From NCBI RefSeq assembly GCF_000739775.1, contig NZ_BBJH01000003.1:248001-312000 (forward strand): 64,000 nucleotides of DNA, in the 5' to 3' direction. The stretch comes from Paraburkholderia heleia NBRC 101817. Its GTDB lineage: Bacteria > Pseudomonadota > Gammaproteobacteria > Burkholderiales > Burkholderiaceae. Both the position numbers and the translations under genes were made by a program. Below the pieces are notes generated by a model. It was not told the DNA's origin, searched no databases, and worked only from the letters and a program-made list of their open reading frames with translations. Shown here piece by piece: positions 17,696-26,160 of this stretch (its first letter is position 1; each line of letters starts with the position of its first letter).

Positions 17696-17780
17696 CCTGG
17701 AGGAATGGGGTGACGCCATGCTCGCCGCAACCGCATCGGGCAAGAAGACAGGTGGTGGCGATAGCAGTCATTCCTCCAGG
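17696..17780. repeat. 12-bp inverted repeat upstream of the OYE remnant
   Basis: CCTGGAGGAATG (17696-17707) is repeated in inverse orientation as CATTCCTCCAGG (17769-17780), 61 bases apart. It lies just upstream of the OYE start and may have been part of its control region. The rest of 17685-17942 shows no gene. Confidence 0.6.
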
Positions 17781-17942
17781 GCATGGGTGTTCGGCCAGTC
17801 CGGCATACCCGCCAGGAATCGCTGATTTTCACCTCCACCGCGGCGCCGCCGACCCAAGACAAAACGATGCCACTTCGGTCAACGTCGCACCGTCGACAAG
17901 TCACCCTTGCCATCAGGAGAAAGCTTAAGGAGCACGTTCAAC

Positions 17943-18150
17943 GTGCCCACCCGCGAAACCGTCTCGCCCGCCAATCAGTCCATCTTCGACAAGCTCAAGT
18001 CGGGTCTCGGCGTCTTGCCGAACCTCTATGCGACGTTCGCGTATTGCGAGCATGTGCTCGGCAGCTAGCTGGCCTTCCAGAACGCAAAGAGCAGCATCAC
18101 GGGCCAGGCGCGGGAGGTCGTCAACCCGGTCGTGAGCTAGGTGCCTGGCC
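17943..18150 (+). pseudogene. carboxymuconolactone decarboxylase/AhpD-like remnant with two in-frame stops
   Basis: From GTG 17943 (AAGGAG ten bases upstream) the frame reads VPTRETVSPANQSIFDKLKSGLGVLPNLYATFAYCEHVLGS, a stop at 18066, LAFQNAKSSITGQAREVVNPVVS, a second stop at 18138, then VPG. This matches the N-terminal half of peroxidase-related CMD proteins (typical: GxLPNLYxxxA then LxFxNAxxSLxGKxREVVNLVVSQVN). Both stops are TAG at places where Tyr and Gln are expected. The CxxC active site is absent because the similarity ends before it. Confidence 0.75.
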
Positions 18151-18200
18151 ACTACAATCGTTGGTCGGTAGGTGGGGTGCAGAACCCGGACCTGCAGGGG

Positions 18201-18977
18201 TCAGCTCTTTCTCGCAGGAGCGAGAAGCTCGGAACGTGCAATCACGTCTCTCGTGCTCCCCGGCTTGTCTGAATCCGAGAATCCGGCCGCCTCAAGAATG
18301 GGCGTGAGGCCCTTGAGCTCTGCTTGTAGCCTGGCGCTTCGCACCGTCGCCATGCCCTCGTTCCACGCGTGCAGCATCTGCTTCGCTATCCAGTGCCATC
18401 GAGATTCGTTCTTCGCGGCTTCGATAACCTCTTTCCCTGTCGACACGGCCGAATCGCAGAGTACCTCGACCATTTCGCGATAGCGCCGCGGCGGGATGCC
18501 CAGCCGCGTGTTGAAGAATCGCTCCAGCGTTTTGCCCGGCGCCCAGGTCTTGCGCCCGTCGACGCTAAGCCCGGGTGGATTGCCGGCAAAGCGAGGGTAA
18601 GCCTGGGTGGTCACGATGTCGTACACGGGTGTGTACACGACGTCGTCGATGTTCGAGTAGAGAAGAGCAACGTTCTTCGAGTGGCAGTCCGCGTTGCGAA
18701 CAACGTAGTTGGTCAGTATCAGCCAGCCAAAATGTTCGGCCTGCTGTCTCCAGTTCGCGCCGCTGATGTAGGGCTTCGTTGCGTTCAGCACCTGCTCAGT
18801 CGAGGGCCGATACTTCTCATGCGGTGGGAGACCGAGGAGACTGCATGCGTCCTCGACGCCGTATGCAGGCATGCCATTTTCATCGACATCGAAGCGGTCG
18901 ACGACCAGCACACGCCCGTCGTCAGACATGGTTGTTTTTGCCACTCGAGCGACGTCGAGCCTTGCGAGCACCCGCAT
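18201..18977 (-). pseudogene. hipA: HipA-type Ser/Thr kinase toxin, 5'-truncated
   Basis: The minus-strand frame holds the C-terminal kinase domain of HipA: RVLVVDRFDVDENGMPAYGVEDACSLLGL, then the catalytic loop NYVVRNADCHSKN (catalytic Asp97 counted from the ATG at 18977) and the Mg-binding VYTPVYDIVTT (Asp120). Similarity extends a little upstream of this ATG (NEHYTMRVLARL) and stops near 19000, next to a perfect 20-bp palindrome. The N-terminal half with the P-loop, and any hipB antitoxin, are missing. The protein is about 260 of 420 residues and should not be an active kinase. Confidence 0.8.
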
Positions 18978-18999
18978 TGTGTAATGCTCATTGAACTGA

Positions 19000-19019
19000 T
19001 TATGTGGTGCACCACATAA
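19000..19019. repeat. perfect 20-bp palindrome at the hipA breakpoint
   Basis: TTATGTGGTGCACCACATAA reads the same on both strands. It sits where HipA similarity ends. It could be a former operator or a recombination site. Confidence 0.85.
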
Positions 19020-19382
19020 CAGATCAAGGGCTACGAGTCAGCAAAGCGGGCTAGTGTCCCTTAGGCTACAAAAATTGGAGGACTGGTCTATTTTGTGGCT
19101 CATCGGCTACAAAGGCATTGCCGCTGCGTAGGCTCAGCCGGCCCCTCCGAAAGACCGTTACCTGGTTGGCCAGTAGGCAGCCCCGCTGAAGTCACGGGAC
19201 AAATGTGTGACGGGGAAAAATGCAGTTCGCCGTAAGCATCGGCCTCGATGAGTGGCACCTCGTGTTTGGCGAGCGGTTCGACCGGGCTCTGGACTCGATC
19301 AGGTTGTGGCGTAGGTTTCATCGAGAAGGATATTTAACATAATGCAAATTATCGCAGTTTTTGTTGTAGAAGCAATATGAGA
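19020..19382. other. gene-free stretch between hipA remnant and ISNCY element
   Basis: No convincing gene. The minus strand has a 73-codon frame (19321-19100) without a recognised family. The stretch becomes AT-rich towards 19325-19382 and contains the dif-like sequence at 19332-19359. Confidence 0.4.
19332..19359 (-). other. dif-like Xer recombination site candidate (one good arm)
   Basis: ATTTAACATAA (19332-19342) equals the XerD-binding arm of the canonical proteobacterial dif site in reverse orientation, 11 of 11 bases. A 6-base centre TGCAAA follows, then TTATCGCAGTT, which matches the XerC arm only in TTAT, or in TTAT plus CGCA if a one-base gap is allowed. It is therefore a half-good site, possibly a hybrid left by an Xer-integrated element rather than chromosomal dif. 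Confidence 0.35.
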
Positions 19383-20933
19383 ATGTCGTGTTCTAGCAAG
19401 ATACAAATGTCGCGTTTTACCGTGGCTGGCAAGCTGGCAGTTTGCTGCGTGATCGCAGGAGCCAGTTATGAGCCCAGCCGCACTGGTGACATTGAACATG
19501 CGCGAACTCGACCGTCTGAAGGTGATCCAGGCCGTGGTGGACCTCGGGCTCAAGCCCGGGCGCGCCGCCGAGCGACTTGGCCTGACGGTGCGTCAGGTCG
19601 AACGGCTGGTGGCGCGGTATCGTGAATCCGACGCGGCAGGACTGGCCTCACGCAAGCGCAAGGCGCCTGGCAATCGGAAGCTCGATGAAGGCTTGGCGCT
19701 GCGTGCGCTGACCACCATTCGCGAGCGCTACGCCGATTTCGGGCCCACTCTGGCCTGCGAGAAGCTGCGCGAATGCCATGGCCTCGTGCTGTCAAAGGAA
19801 ACCGTGCGGCACCTGATGACGGACGCAGGACTCTGGGTGCCGCGCAAACAGCGCCTGCCTGGGATCCATCAGCCACGTGCACGGCGCGCGTGTTTCGGCG
19901 AGCTCATCCAGATCGACGGCAGCGACCTCCGCTGGTTCGAGGAGCGCGCGCCGGCCTGCACGCTGCTGGTGTATGTCGACGACGCGACGAGCCGGCTGAT
20001 GCACCTGCACTTCACGCCGACCGAATCGACGTTCAGCTATTTCGAGGCCACGCGTGCGTATCTGGAGCGCCATGGCAAGCCCGTGGCGTTCTACAGCGAC
20101 CGCGCCAGCGTCTTTTACGTGAACCGCCGCGCGCAAACAGCAGGCCAAGGCGTCACGCAGTTCGGCCGGGCGATGTATGAGCTGAACATCGACACCTTCT
20201 GCGCGAACTCGAGCCCCGCCAAAGGACGCGTGGAGCGCGCGCACCTGACGCTGCAGGACCGCCTGGTGAAGGAATTGCGGCTGCGCGGGATCCAGGGCAT
20301 GGAAGCGGCCAGTGCGTGGGCGCCCGCCTTCATGGCGGCGTATAACGCGCGTTTCGCGAAGCCACCGCGCAGCACGTTCGATGCGCACCGGCCGCTGCGT
20401 GCCGACGAGGATCTGGATGCGATCCTGACGTGGCGGGTCCGCCGCAAGGTATCGCGTTCGCTGACCGTGCTGAACGACCGCGTGCTCTGGCTGCTGAAGG
20501 ACACGCCGGCAACCCGCCGGCTGATCGGCCGCTACATCGAGGTATGGGAGTATCCGGACGGTCGCATCGAGCTGCGGGCCGGCGGTACCGCACTGCCCTG
20601 CGTGCCGTACGACAAGCTCTCGGAAATCGACCAGGGGGCCGTGATCGAGCACAAGCGGCTCGGTCATGCGCTGGCAGTCGCGCAGGCGCTGCAGGCGCAG
20701 CGTGACAACCGCCGCGCCTCGGGCTCGCCCTCGCGCACGAATCGCGGCGCTGCGGTCCGCAAACCGAAGCCCTTGCCCGGCACAAGGAAGCAGCGCGAAG
20801 TGACGCTCGAAGACTGGAATGCGGCGGTAATGGGGACGCACCGGAACCCGGGAGCCTCGGTGCTAAAAACCCCCTCCAGATAGATATGGAGGACTTAAAC
20901 CCCGACATCTGTATTTAGCCGGAACCCCGACAT
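19383..20933 (+). mobile_element. ISNCY-family insertion sequence, apparently complete
   Basis: One transposase gene is bounded by paired short repeats in inverse orientation. Left: ATGTCGTGTT at 19383 and ATGTCGCGTT at 19407, 24 bases apart. Right, reading inward on the minus strand: ATGTCGGGGTT at 20933 and again at 20908, 25 bases apart. Such tandem end repeats are what multi-site transposase binding would need. Exact outer ends and target duplication could not be fixed by eye. Confidence 0.75.
19468..20883 (+). CDS. ISNCY-family transposase
   Basis: At 471 residues it looks complete. The N-terminus is a helix-turn-helix (RELDRLKVIQAVVDLGLKPGRAAERLGLTVRQVERLVARY, about 12-52), followed by an rve/DDE integrase core: GELIQIDGSDLRWFEER (first Asp), LLVYVDDATSRLMHLHF, FYSDRASVFY (second Asp) and NSSPAKGRVERAHLTLQDRLVKELR (Glu). 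The C-terminal beta-domain and a basic tail (RKPKPLPGTRKQ-like) follow. GGAG lies seven bases before the ATG. It catalyses movement of the surrounding element. Confidence 0.92.
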   Translation: MSPAALVTLNMRELDRLKVIQAVVDLGLKPGRAAERLGLTVRQVERLVARYRESDAAGLASRKRKAPGNRKLDEGLALRALTTIRERYADFGPTLACEKLRECHGLVLSKETVRHLMTDAGLWVPRKQRLPGIHQPRARRACFGELIQIDGSDLRWFEERAPACTLLVYVDDATSRLMHLHFTPTESTFSYFEATRAYLERHGKPVAFYSDRASVFYVNRRAQTAGQGVTQFGRAMYELNIDTFCANSSPAKGRVERAHLTLQDRLVKELRLRGIQGMEAASAWAPAFMAAYNARFAKPPRSTFDAHRPLRADEDLDAILTWRVRRKVSRSLTVLNDRVLWLLKDTPATRRLIGRYIEVWEYPDGRIELRAGGTALPCVPYDKLSEIDQGAVIEHKRLGHALAVAQALQAQRDNRRASGSPSRTNRGAAVRKPKPLPGTRKQREVTLEDWNAAVMGTHRNPGASVLKTPSR

Positions 20934-20977
20934 TTCAAAATAGCTTTGACATTGTTTGTAGTCGCTTTATAGATGGA

Positions 20978-21179
20978 ATGGTCGCCTCCCGCCTTAACGG
21001 GCCATCCGACGCCACAGACTCATGCCCAGAGGCGTGCCACATTGCTGGTTCGGCAGATCCTGGACCTTTGCGGCGAAATCCATCGGGGCCGGCGGGCATG
21101 CCCGCGATCGAGTCCGGATATCAGTCCGCAACCACCCTCCTCGCCACACATAAACACCTTGCAAATGGGAGGCGACCAT
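20978..21179. mobile_element. 202-bp MITE-like element with 13-bp terminal inverted repeats
   Basis: ATGGTCGCCTCCC (20978-20990) and its exact complement GGGAGGCGACCAT (21167-21179) bound a stretch without a full gene. A minus-strand frame of 61 codons fills it (containing MDFAAKVQDLPNQQ) but matches no family I know. The unit lies exactly between the right end of the complete ISNCY copy and the left end of the truncated copy. It may be a miniature element or the joined ends of a deleted IS. Confidence 0.5.
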
Positions 21180-21186
21180 ATAAGAA

Positions 21187-21455
21187 ATGTCGGGTTCTGG
21201 CTATTTACAGATGTCGTGTTTTTGAGCGCTGGCAAGCTGGGCGGCGCGTGCGAACTGCGGAGCCGGCCATGCGACCAGGCGAACTGGCGACACTGACGAT
21301 GCGAGAGCTTGACCGACTCAAGGTGATCCAGGCGGTGGCCGAGACGGGTTTGAAACCCGGGCGCGCCGCTGAACGGCTGGGCATCACTCGTCGCCAGGTC
21401 GAGCGATTGTAGAACGGTCGGTGGGATCGGGCTGGCCATTTCAATATGTCGGGTT
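21187..21455 (+). mobile_element. truncated second ISNCY copy
   Basis: The left-end repeat pair recurs (ATGTCGGGTT at 21187 and ATGTCGTGTT at 21211, again 24 bases apart) followed by the start of a related transposase gene. The element then degenerates and a third repeat, ATGTCGGGTT at 21446 in the same orientation, suggests a further left-end fragment. No right end is present. Confidence 0.65.
21269..21412 (+). pseudogene. ISNCY transposase fragment (47 codons)
   Basis: MRPGELATLTMRELDRLKVIQAVAETGLKPGRAAERLGITRRQVERL closely matches the N-terminal helix-turn-helix of the transposase at 19468-20883 and ends at a TAG. The catalytic core is absent. Confidence 0.85.
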
Positions 21456-21464
21456 CGGGGGTGC

Positions 21465-21488
21465 GGCGGACATATCCTCCTGTCCGCC
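21465..21488. terminator. hairpin downstream of the semialdehyde dehydrogenase gene
   Basis: GGCGGACA (21465-21472) and TGTCCGCC (21481-21488) form an 8-bp stem with an 8-base loop, 28 bases beyond the minus-strand gene end. No U-tract follows, so termination is only possible. Confidence 0.35.
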
Positions 21489-21516
21489 ACCCAGGCAATC
21501 GATGAAGATAAAAAGA

Positions 21517-22989
21517 TCAAGCGAGCCCCCCCTGGCACACGTACTTGATCGCCAGATAGTCCTCGAGGCCGTAACGCGAACCTTCGCGGCCATAGCCCGA
21601 TTCCTTGATGCCGCCGAACGGCGCCGCCTCGCTCGATACCGCGCCCTCGTTCACGCCGATCACGCCCGCTTCCAGCGCCGCCGACACGCGCTCGATGCGC
21701 CGCATGTCCTGCGTATAGAAGTACGCGGCGAGGCCATACGGCGTGTCGTTGGCCGTGCGAATCACCTCGGCTTCGTCGTCGAACGAAAAGAGCGGCGCGA
21801 CCGGTCCGAAGGTTTCCTCGTTGCAGAACAGCATGTCGGTCGACGCATTGACAAGCACGGTCGGCGCGTAGAAGTTGTCGCCGAGCGCGGACAGGCGCCT
21901 GCCACCCGTCAACACCTTCGCGCCGCGCTCGACCGCATGATCGACGTGACGTGCGATCTTTTCCACCGCGCGCGCGTTGATCATCGGACCGATCTGCGCG
22001 GACGGATCGGCGGCGCCGGCGACCTTCAACGCGCCGACGCGCTCGGCCAGCATCGACGCGAAACGGTCGTACACCGACGCGTGCACATACACGCGATTCG
22101 GGCACACGCAGGTCTGCCCGCCATTGCGGAATTTCGCAGCGATCACGCCGTCGACGGCGGCGGAGAGGTCGGCGTCCTCGAACACGATGAACGGCGCGTT
22201 GCCGCCGAGTTCGAGCGACAGCTTCTTCAGCGTGCGTGCCGAATCGCGCGCGAGCCGCTTGCCGACCGCGGTCGATCCGGTGAACGTGATCTTGCGCACG
22301 CGGGAGTCTTCGAGCCAGTCGGCCACCGCTTCGATGCCGCTCTCGCGCGACGCCGCGATGATGTTGAGCACGCCGTCCGGCACTCCCGCTTCCTGCGCGA
22401 GCAGCGCTAGCGCTAGCGCGGTCAGCGGCGTGTCCTCGGCCGGCTTGGCGATCACCACACAGCCCGCCGCGAGCGCCGGCGCGATCTTGCGCGCAATCAT
22501 CGCGAGCGGAAAGTTCCACGGCGTGATGGCCGCGACGATCCCGACTGGCTCCTTCACCGCCGTCATCTTCTTGCCGCGCTGCTGCGCCGGCAGGATGTCG
22601 CCGTGAACATGCGCGGCTTCGTCGGCGAACCACGCGACGTAGCCCGCGCCATACGCAACTTCACCGCGCGCTTCCGCCAACGGCTTGCCTTGTTCCGACG
22701 ACATCAGCCGCGCGAGGTCCTCAGTATTCGCAACGATCAGCGCGTGCCAGCGGCGCAGGATTTCGGCGCGCTCGCGCGGCAGCCTGGCGCGCCACGCGGG
22801 AAACGCGGCATGCGCGGCATCCGTGGCGGCGCGCGCGTCGGCGGCGTGGCTGTCGGGAATGCGCGCAAGCGTGTCGCCGCTGGCCGGATTGGTGACGGTG
22901 AAGGTGCGGCCGCTCACCGAGCGCAGCCAGCGTCCGCCGATCAGGTTGGCGTCGCGAACGAGGTCGGAACGGGTCAGGAATTCGATCAT
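21517..22989 (-). CDS. NAD(P)-dependent succinate-semialdehyde dehydrogenase-type ALDH
   Basis: This 490-residue enzyme oxidises an aldehyde acid to the carboxylate in the cytoplasm. Landmarks: TPWNFPLAMIARKIAPALAAGC (coenzyme site), FTGSTAVGKRLA, LELGGNAPFIVFEDADL with the general-base Glu, and GQTCVCPNRV with catalytic Cys294. The second cysteine two residues on (CVC) is typical of GabD-type succinate-semialdehyde dehydrogenases. Start at ATG 22989 gives the usual family N-terminus. It is the last gene of a minus-strand operon (FAD oxidase, aminotransferase, ALDH), 29 bases after the aminotransferase, which makes a semialdehyde substrate likely. Confidence 0.9.
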   Translation of the reverse strand: MIEFLTRSDLVRDANLIGGRWLRSVSGRTFTVTNPASGDTLARIPDSHAADARAATDAAHAAFPAWRARLPRERAEILRRWHALIVANTEDLARLMSSEQGKPLAEARGEVAYGAGYVAWFADEAAHVHGDILPAQQRGKKMTAVKEPVGIVAAITPWNFPLAMIARKIAPALAAGCVVIAKPAEDTPLTALALALLAQEAGVPDGVLNIIAASRESGIEAVADWLEDSRVRKITFTGSTAVGKRLARDSARTLKKLSLELGGNAPFIVFEDADLSAAVDGVIAAKFRNGGQTCVCPNRVYVHASVYDRFASMLAERVGALKVAGAADPSAQIGPMINARAVEKIARHVDHAVERGAKVLTGGRRLSALGDNFYAPTVLVNASTDMLFCNEETFGPVAPLFSFDDEAEVIRTANDTPYGLAAYFYTQDMRRIERVSAALEAGVIGVNEGAVSSEAAPFGGIKESGYGREGSRYGLEDYLAIKYVCQGGLA

Positions 22990-23018
22990 GTAAATGTCTC
23001 TGCGATGAAGACGCGGCC

Positions 23019-24416
23019 TCAGACGGCCGCGCGCTGGCGCAGCGCGGCGCGCACGTCGTCGGCATCGAGCACGTCGTCGAGGGTTTGGCGCACGCGGCGG
23101 AACATTTCGGCACATTCGTCCTCGCCCAGACACAGCGCGGGCGCGAAGCCGAGGATGTTGTCGCCGAACGCGCGGAACACCACACCGTTGCGATAGGCCG
23201 CCTGCGCGATGCGGCCCGACAGCTTCAGCGAGGCGTCGAACGGTGCGCGAGTCGTTTTGTCGGCGACCAGTTCGAGTGCGCCGAGCAGACCGCGATGGCG
23301 CGAATCGCCGGCGAGCGGATGATCGAGCAGCGCGTCGAGGCCCGCTGCGAACTGCGGCGCCCGCGCGGCGGCGTTGGCGAGCAGCCCGCCTTCGTGATAA
23401 AGGCGAATGACTTCGAGGCCGATCGCCGCGCTGACCGGATGCGCGGAGTACGTCTGGCCGTGGCCGACCGGCACGCCGGGCGGCGCCGCTTCGGCGATCG
23501 CCGAATAGATCGCTTCGCTCATCAGCACTGCGCCCATCGGCGCGTAACCGGCGGTCAGCCCCTTCGCGATCGTCATCAGATCCGGCTCGACGTTTTCGTC
23601 CTGACACGCGAACAGCGGACCCGTACGCCCGAATCCGGTGATCACTTCATCGGCGACGAACAGGATGTCGAGCCGCTTGCACGCATCGCGCATCGCCTTC
23701 AGCCACCCGCGCGGCGGGACTATCACGCCGCCCGAACCCTGGATCGGTTCGCAAAAGAACGCGGCGACGTTCTGCGCGCCGCCGAGTGCTTCGACCTTGT
23801 TTTCGAGCGCTTTCACCGACGCGGCGATGATCGCCTGTGGATCGCCGGGCGTCGCGCTGCGGTACGGATACGGCGACGGAATGTGATGCTGGGTGCCAAG
23901 CGGCAGATCGAAGTTGCGGTGAAACGCGGGCAGCGCGGTCAGACCCGAGCCGAACGACGACGAGCCGTGATAGCCGCGCTCGAGCGCGATGAAATGCTTT
24001 TTCCGCGGCTTGCCGAGTGCATTGTGGTAATGCGTGATGAAACGCATCGCCGAATCGACCGCATCCGATCCACCGAGCGAAAAGTACACGCGCGTCAGCG
24101 ACTTCGGCGCGAGCGACACGAGCTTGTCCGCCAGTTCGATGGCGGGTTCGGAGCCGAAGTGGAAATAGCCGGTGGCGTACGGCAATTTCGCCATCTGTCT
24201 GCTCGCCGCCTCGACGATGCTTTGCTGGCCGTAGCCCGTGTTCACGCACCACAGGCCCGCGAAGGCGTCGAGCAGTTCGTTGCCGTCGGCGTCGTGCAAC
24301 CACACGCCCCTGCCCGACTCCAGGATCGTGACGCCGCGCGCTTCGTGCGCGCGATAGTCGACCACCGGATGAATCAGGTGTCGACGGTCGGATTCCACGA
24401 GATCGTGCTGGTTCAT
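23019..24416 (-). CDS. class III aminotransferase (omega-amino acid / diamine type)
   Basis: A 465-residue PLP enzyme of fold type I that moves an amino group from a terminal amine to a keto acid, often pyruvate. It shows LDAFAGLWCVNTGYG, YFSLGGSDAVDSAMRF, ALERGYHGSSSFGSGL, the PLP Asp in LFVADEVITGFGRTG, and the Schiff-base Lys285 in LMTIAKGLTAGYAPMGAVL. The pattern matches omega-amino-acid:pyruvate and putrescine/beta-alanine aminotransferases. Next to a semialdehyde dehydrogenase, it is well placed to convert a 4-aminobutyrate-like compound to its semialdehyde. It lies 57 bases downstream of the FAD oxidase gene. Confidence 0.92.
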   Translation of the reverse strand: MNQHDLVESDRRHLIHPVVDYRAHEARGVTILESGRGVWLHDADGNELLDAFAGLWCVNTGYGQQSIVEAASRQMAKLPYATGYFHFGSEPAIELADKLVSLAPKSLTRVYFSLGGSDAVDSAMRFITHYHNALGKPRKKHFIALERGYHGSSSFGSGLTALPAFHRNFDLPLGTQHHIPSPYPYRSATPGDPQAIIAASVKALENKVEALGGAQNVAAFFCEPIQGSGGVIVPPRGWLKAMRDACKRLDILFVADEVITGFGRTGPLFACQDENVEPDLMTIAKGLTAGYAPMGAVLMSEAIYSAIAEAAPPGVPVGHGQTYSAHPVSAAIGLEVIRLYHEGGLLANAAARAPQFAAGLDALLDHPLAGDSRHRGLLGALELVADKTTRAPFDASLKLSGRIAQAAYRNGVVFRAFGDNILGFAPALCLGEDECAEMFRRVRQTLDDVLDADDVRAALRQRAAV

Positions 24417-24473
24417 ACGTGCTCCTGAAATGGCAGAGGCGGGACGCGCATCCGGGGTCTCGCGAGTTGATCG

Positions 24474-25772
24474 TCAGTAGATGATGTTCGGCGCGAGCGT
24501 TTCTCCCGTCATGAAACGCCGGTGTGCCAGGTGTTTCAGATCGTCGGACATCCTGCCCGTCGCGATCGCCTCTGCCAGCATGCGCCCCGCGCCGAGCGAG
24601 CTGCTGAAGCCATGTCCGCTGAAACCCGTACAGAGATACACGCCGGGATGCTCGCTGCATTCGGAGACCACCGGAATGCCGTCGGGCGTGTTGTCGATCG
24701 CCCCGCCCCACGCGATATCGACTTTCGACGGATCGAACTGCGGAAACACCTTCTGCGCCTCGTCGTACGCCGATCGCACCAGCGATAAATCCGGCGCCGG
24801 ATCGAGCACGCGATTGCGCACGAAGGGCGATCGTCCGAGATGCAGGTAGCTGAACTCGTTCCACAGCTGCCGGAAGAACTCGCCGCCGAACCGCACCTTG
24901 ATGCTGTTGCGGCGGCTCGCGTAGAGCCCTTTGAAACGCATGCCGTAGCGCAGGCTGTTGGGCACCACGTGGACCGTGCCGCGTCCGCTCTTCGCGAGCG
25001 TATAGCCGCCGTCGGCCCGCTCGCGCAAGGCGAATTCCGGTGTTTTCAGCGGCCCGTTGAACGCGAGCCGGATGTCGCTGCATGACTTCGACGCAGACGA
25101 ATACACGTTGAGCGTCGGCAATACGATTTTGTGCTTCAGGCAAAACAGCGACGACCACGCGCCCGCGGCGATCACGACCGCGTCGGCGCGCACGCGGCCA
25201 CGCTCGGTTTCGATGCCCGCGACGCGCCCGCCTTCGATCAGCAGGTCGTTGACCGCGCAGTGCTGCAGGATCGATACGCCTTGCGCGGCGGCGCGCTGCG
25301 CGAGTAATGGAATCGCGCACGACGGATCGGCGTAACCGTCGTCGAAGGTGCGCACGCCGCCGATCCACGGCTCGCCGCCATCGGCGTAGACGCGATTGGC
25401 CTGCTCGCGCGACAGCATCTCGGTTGCGACGCCGCTTCTGCGCGCGAAATCGAACCAGGCCTGCCAACCCGCCAACTCCGCTTCGCTGCGCGTGACGAAG
25501 GTGATGCCGGTCTTGCGGAAACCGACGTCCGCGCCGATTTCGTCGGCAAGGCAGGTCCAGCGCTCGACGCTCAGTCTCGCCATGCCGAGTTCGCGCAGAT
25601 CGCGGCCAAGCGTGCGGCACCAACCCCAGTTGCGGCTGCTCTGCTCGGCAGCGACGCGGCCCTTTTCGAACAGCGCGACGCGCCTGCCGAGCCGGTTGAG
25701 TTCGTAGGCGGTCGCCACACCCGCCGCGCCGCCGCCGATCACCGCGACGTCGACGTGCTTTGGCAACGCCAT
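24474..25772 (-). CDS. FAD-dependent amine/amino-acid oxidoreductase (DAO family)
   Basis: The 432-residue protein starts with a Rossmann FAD motif (VAVIGGGAAGVATAYELNRLG) and SSRNWGWCR, typical of D-amino acid oxidase/sarcosine oxidase-like enzymes. The C-terminal half has DIAWGGAIDNTPDGIPVV and TGFSGHGFSSSLGAGRMLAEAI, the second FAD-contact region. It probably oxidises a secondary or primary amine to an imine or aldehyde. Start: ATG 25772 lacks a good ribosome site; a GTG about 33 bases upstream is preceded by GAGG and may be the true start. First gene of the minus operon, divergent from a solute-binding protein gene. Confidence 0.88.
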   Translation of the reverse strand: MALPKHVDVAVIGGGAAGVATAYELNRLGRRVALFEKGRVAAEQSSRNWGWCRTLGRDLRELGMARLSVERWTCLADEIGADVGFRKTGITFVTRSEAELAGWQAWFDFARRSGVATEMLSREQANRVYADGGEPWIGGVRTFDDGYADPSCAIPLLAQRAAAQGVSILQHCAVNDLLIEGGRVAGIETERGRVRADAVVIAAGAWSSLFCLKHKIVLPTLNVYSSASKSCSDIRLAFNGPLKTPEFALRERADGGYTLAKSGRGTVHVVPNSLRYGMRFKGLYASRRNSIKVRFGGEFFRQLWNEFSYLHLGRSPFVRNRVLDPAPDLSLVRSAYDEAQKVFPQFDPSKVDIAWGGAIDNTPDGIPVVSECSEHPGVYLCTGFSGHGFSSSLGAGRMLAEAIATGRMSDDLKHLAHRRFMTGETLAPNIIY

Positions 25773-25913
25773 GTCGGTGTCGATTTTCAATAACGGTTGT
25801 TTCACTTTCGAGCAGGACCTCAGGAAGATGCGTGCAGTAGAACGTTGAAATGAGGTCGTAGTGTAAGAACCCATATTCGCGATGACAAATTCACAAATAT
25901 TCGGAGGACATCC

Positions 25914-26014
25914 TTTTTTGATATGGTGAGCGTCGCGCGAAACCCGGCACGTCGGCGTCGAGTTCGCGCGACACGGACGTGGCGCGTTCGCTCGCGCAAG
26001 CCCATATCAAAAAG
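25914..26014. promoter_or_regulatory. inverted pair of TTTTTGATATGG motifs in a divergent promoter region
   Basis: The 388-base spacer between the FAD oxidase and the solute-binding protein contains TTTTTTGATATGG at 25914-25926 and its complement CCCATATCAAAAAG at 26001-26014. The same CTTTTTGATATACCC core appears just before the LysR gene at 34877-34891. This suggests operators of that LysR regulator. The rest of the spacer shows no gene; CAGGAGG at about 26147 is the ribosome site for the plus gene. Confidence 0.5.
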
Positions 26015-26160
26015 CGATTGGGGGTCAAAAATGGCGCATTTGAGTCCGCCGCGGATCCGTCAATAAAATGGATCGCAGAGCGACCGGATCAGGGGATCGT
26101 GCGACGCACGACATTTCGTGCCGCGAGCTCGTTGATCACCAGAGACAGGAGGACAACATC

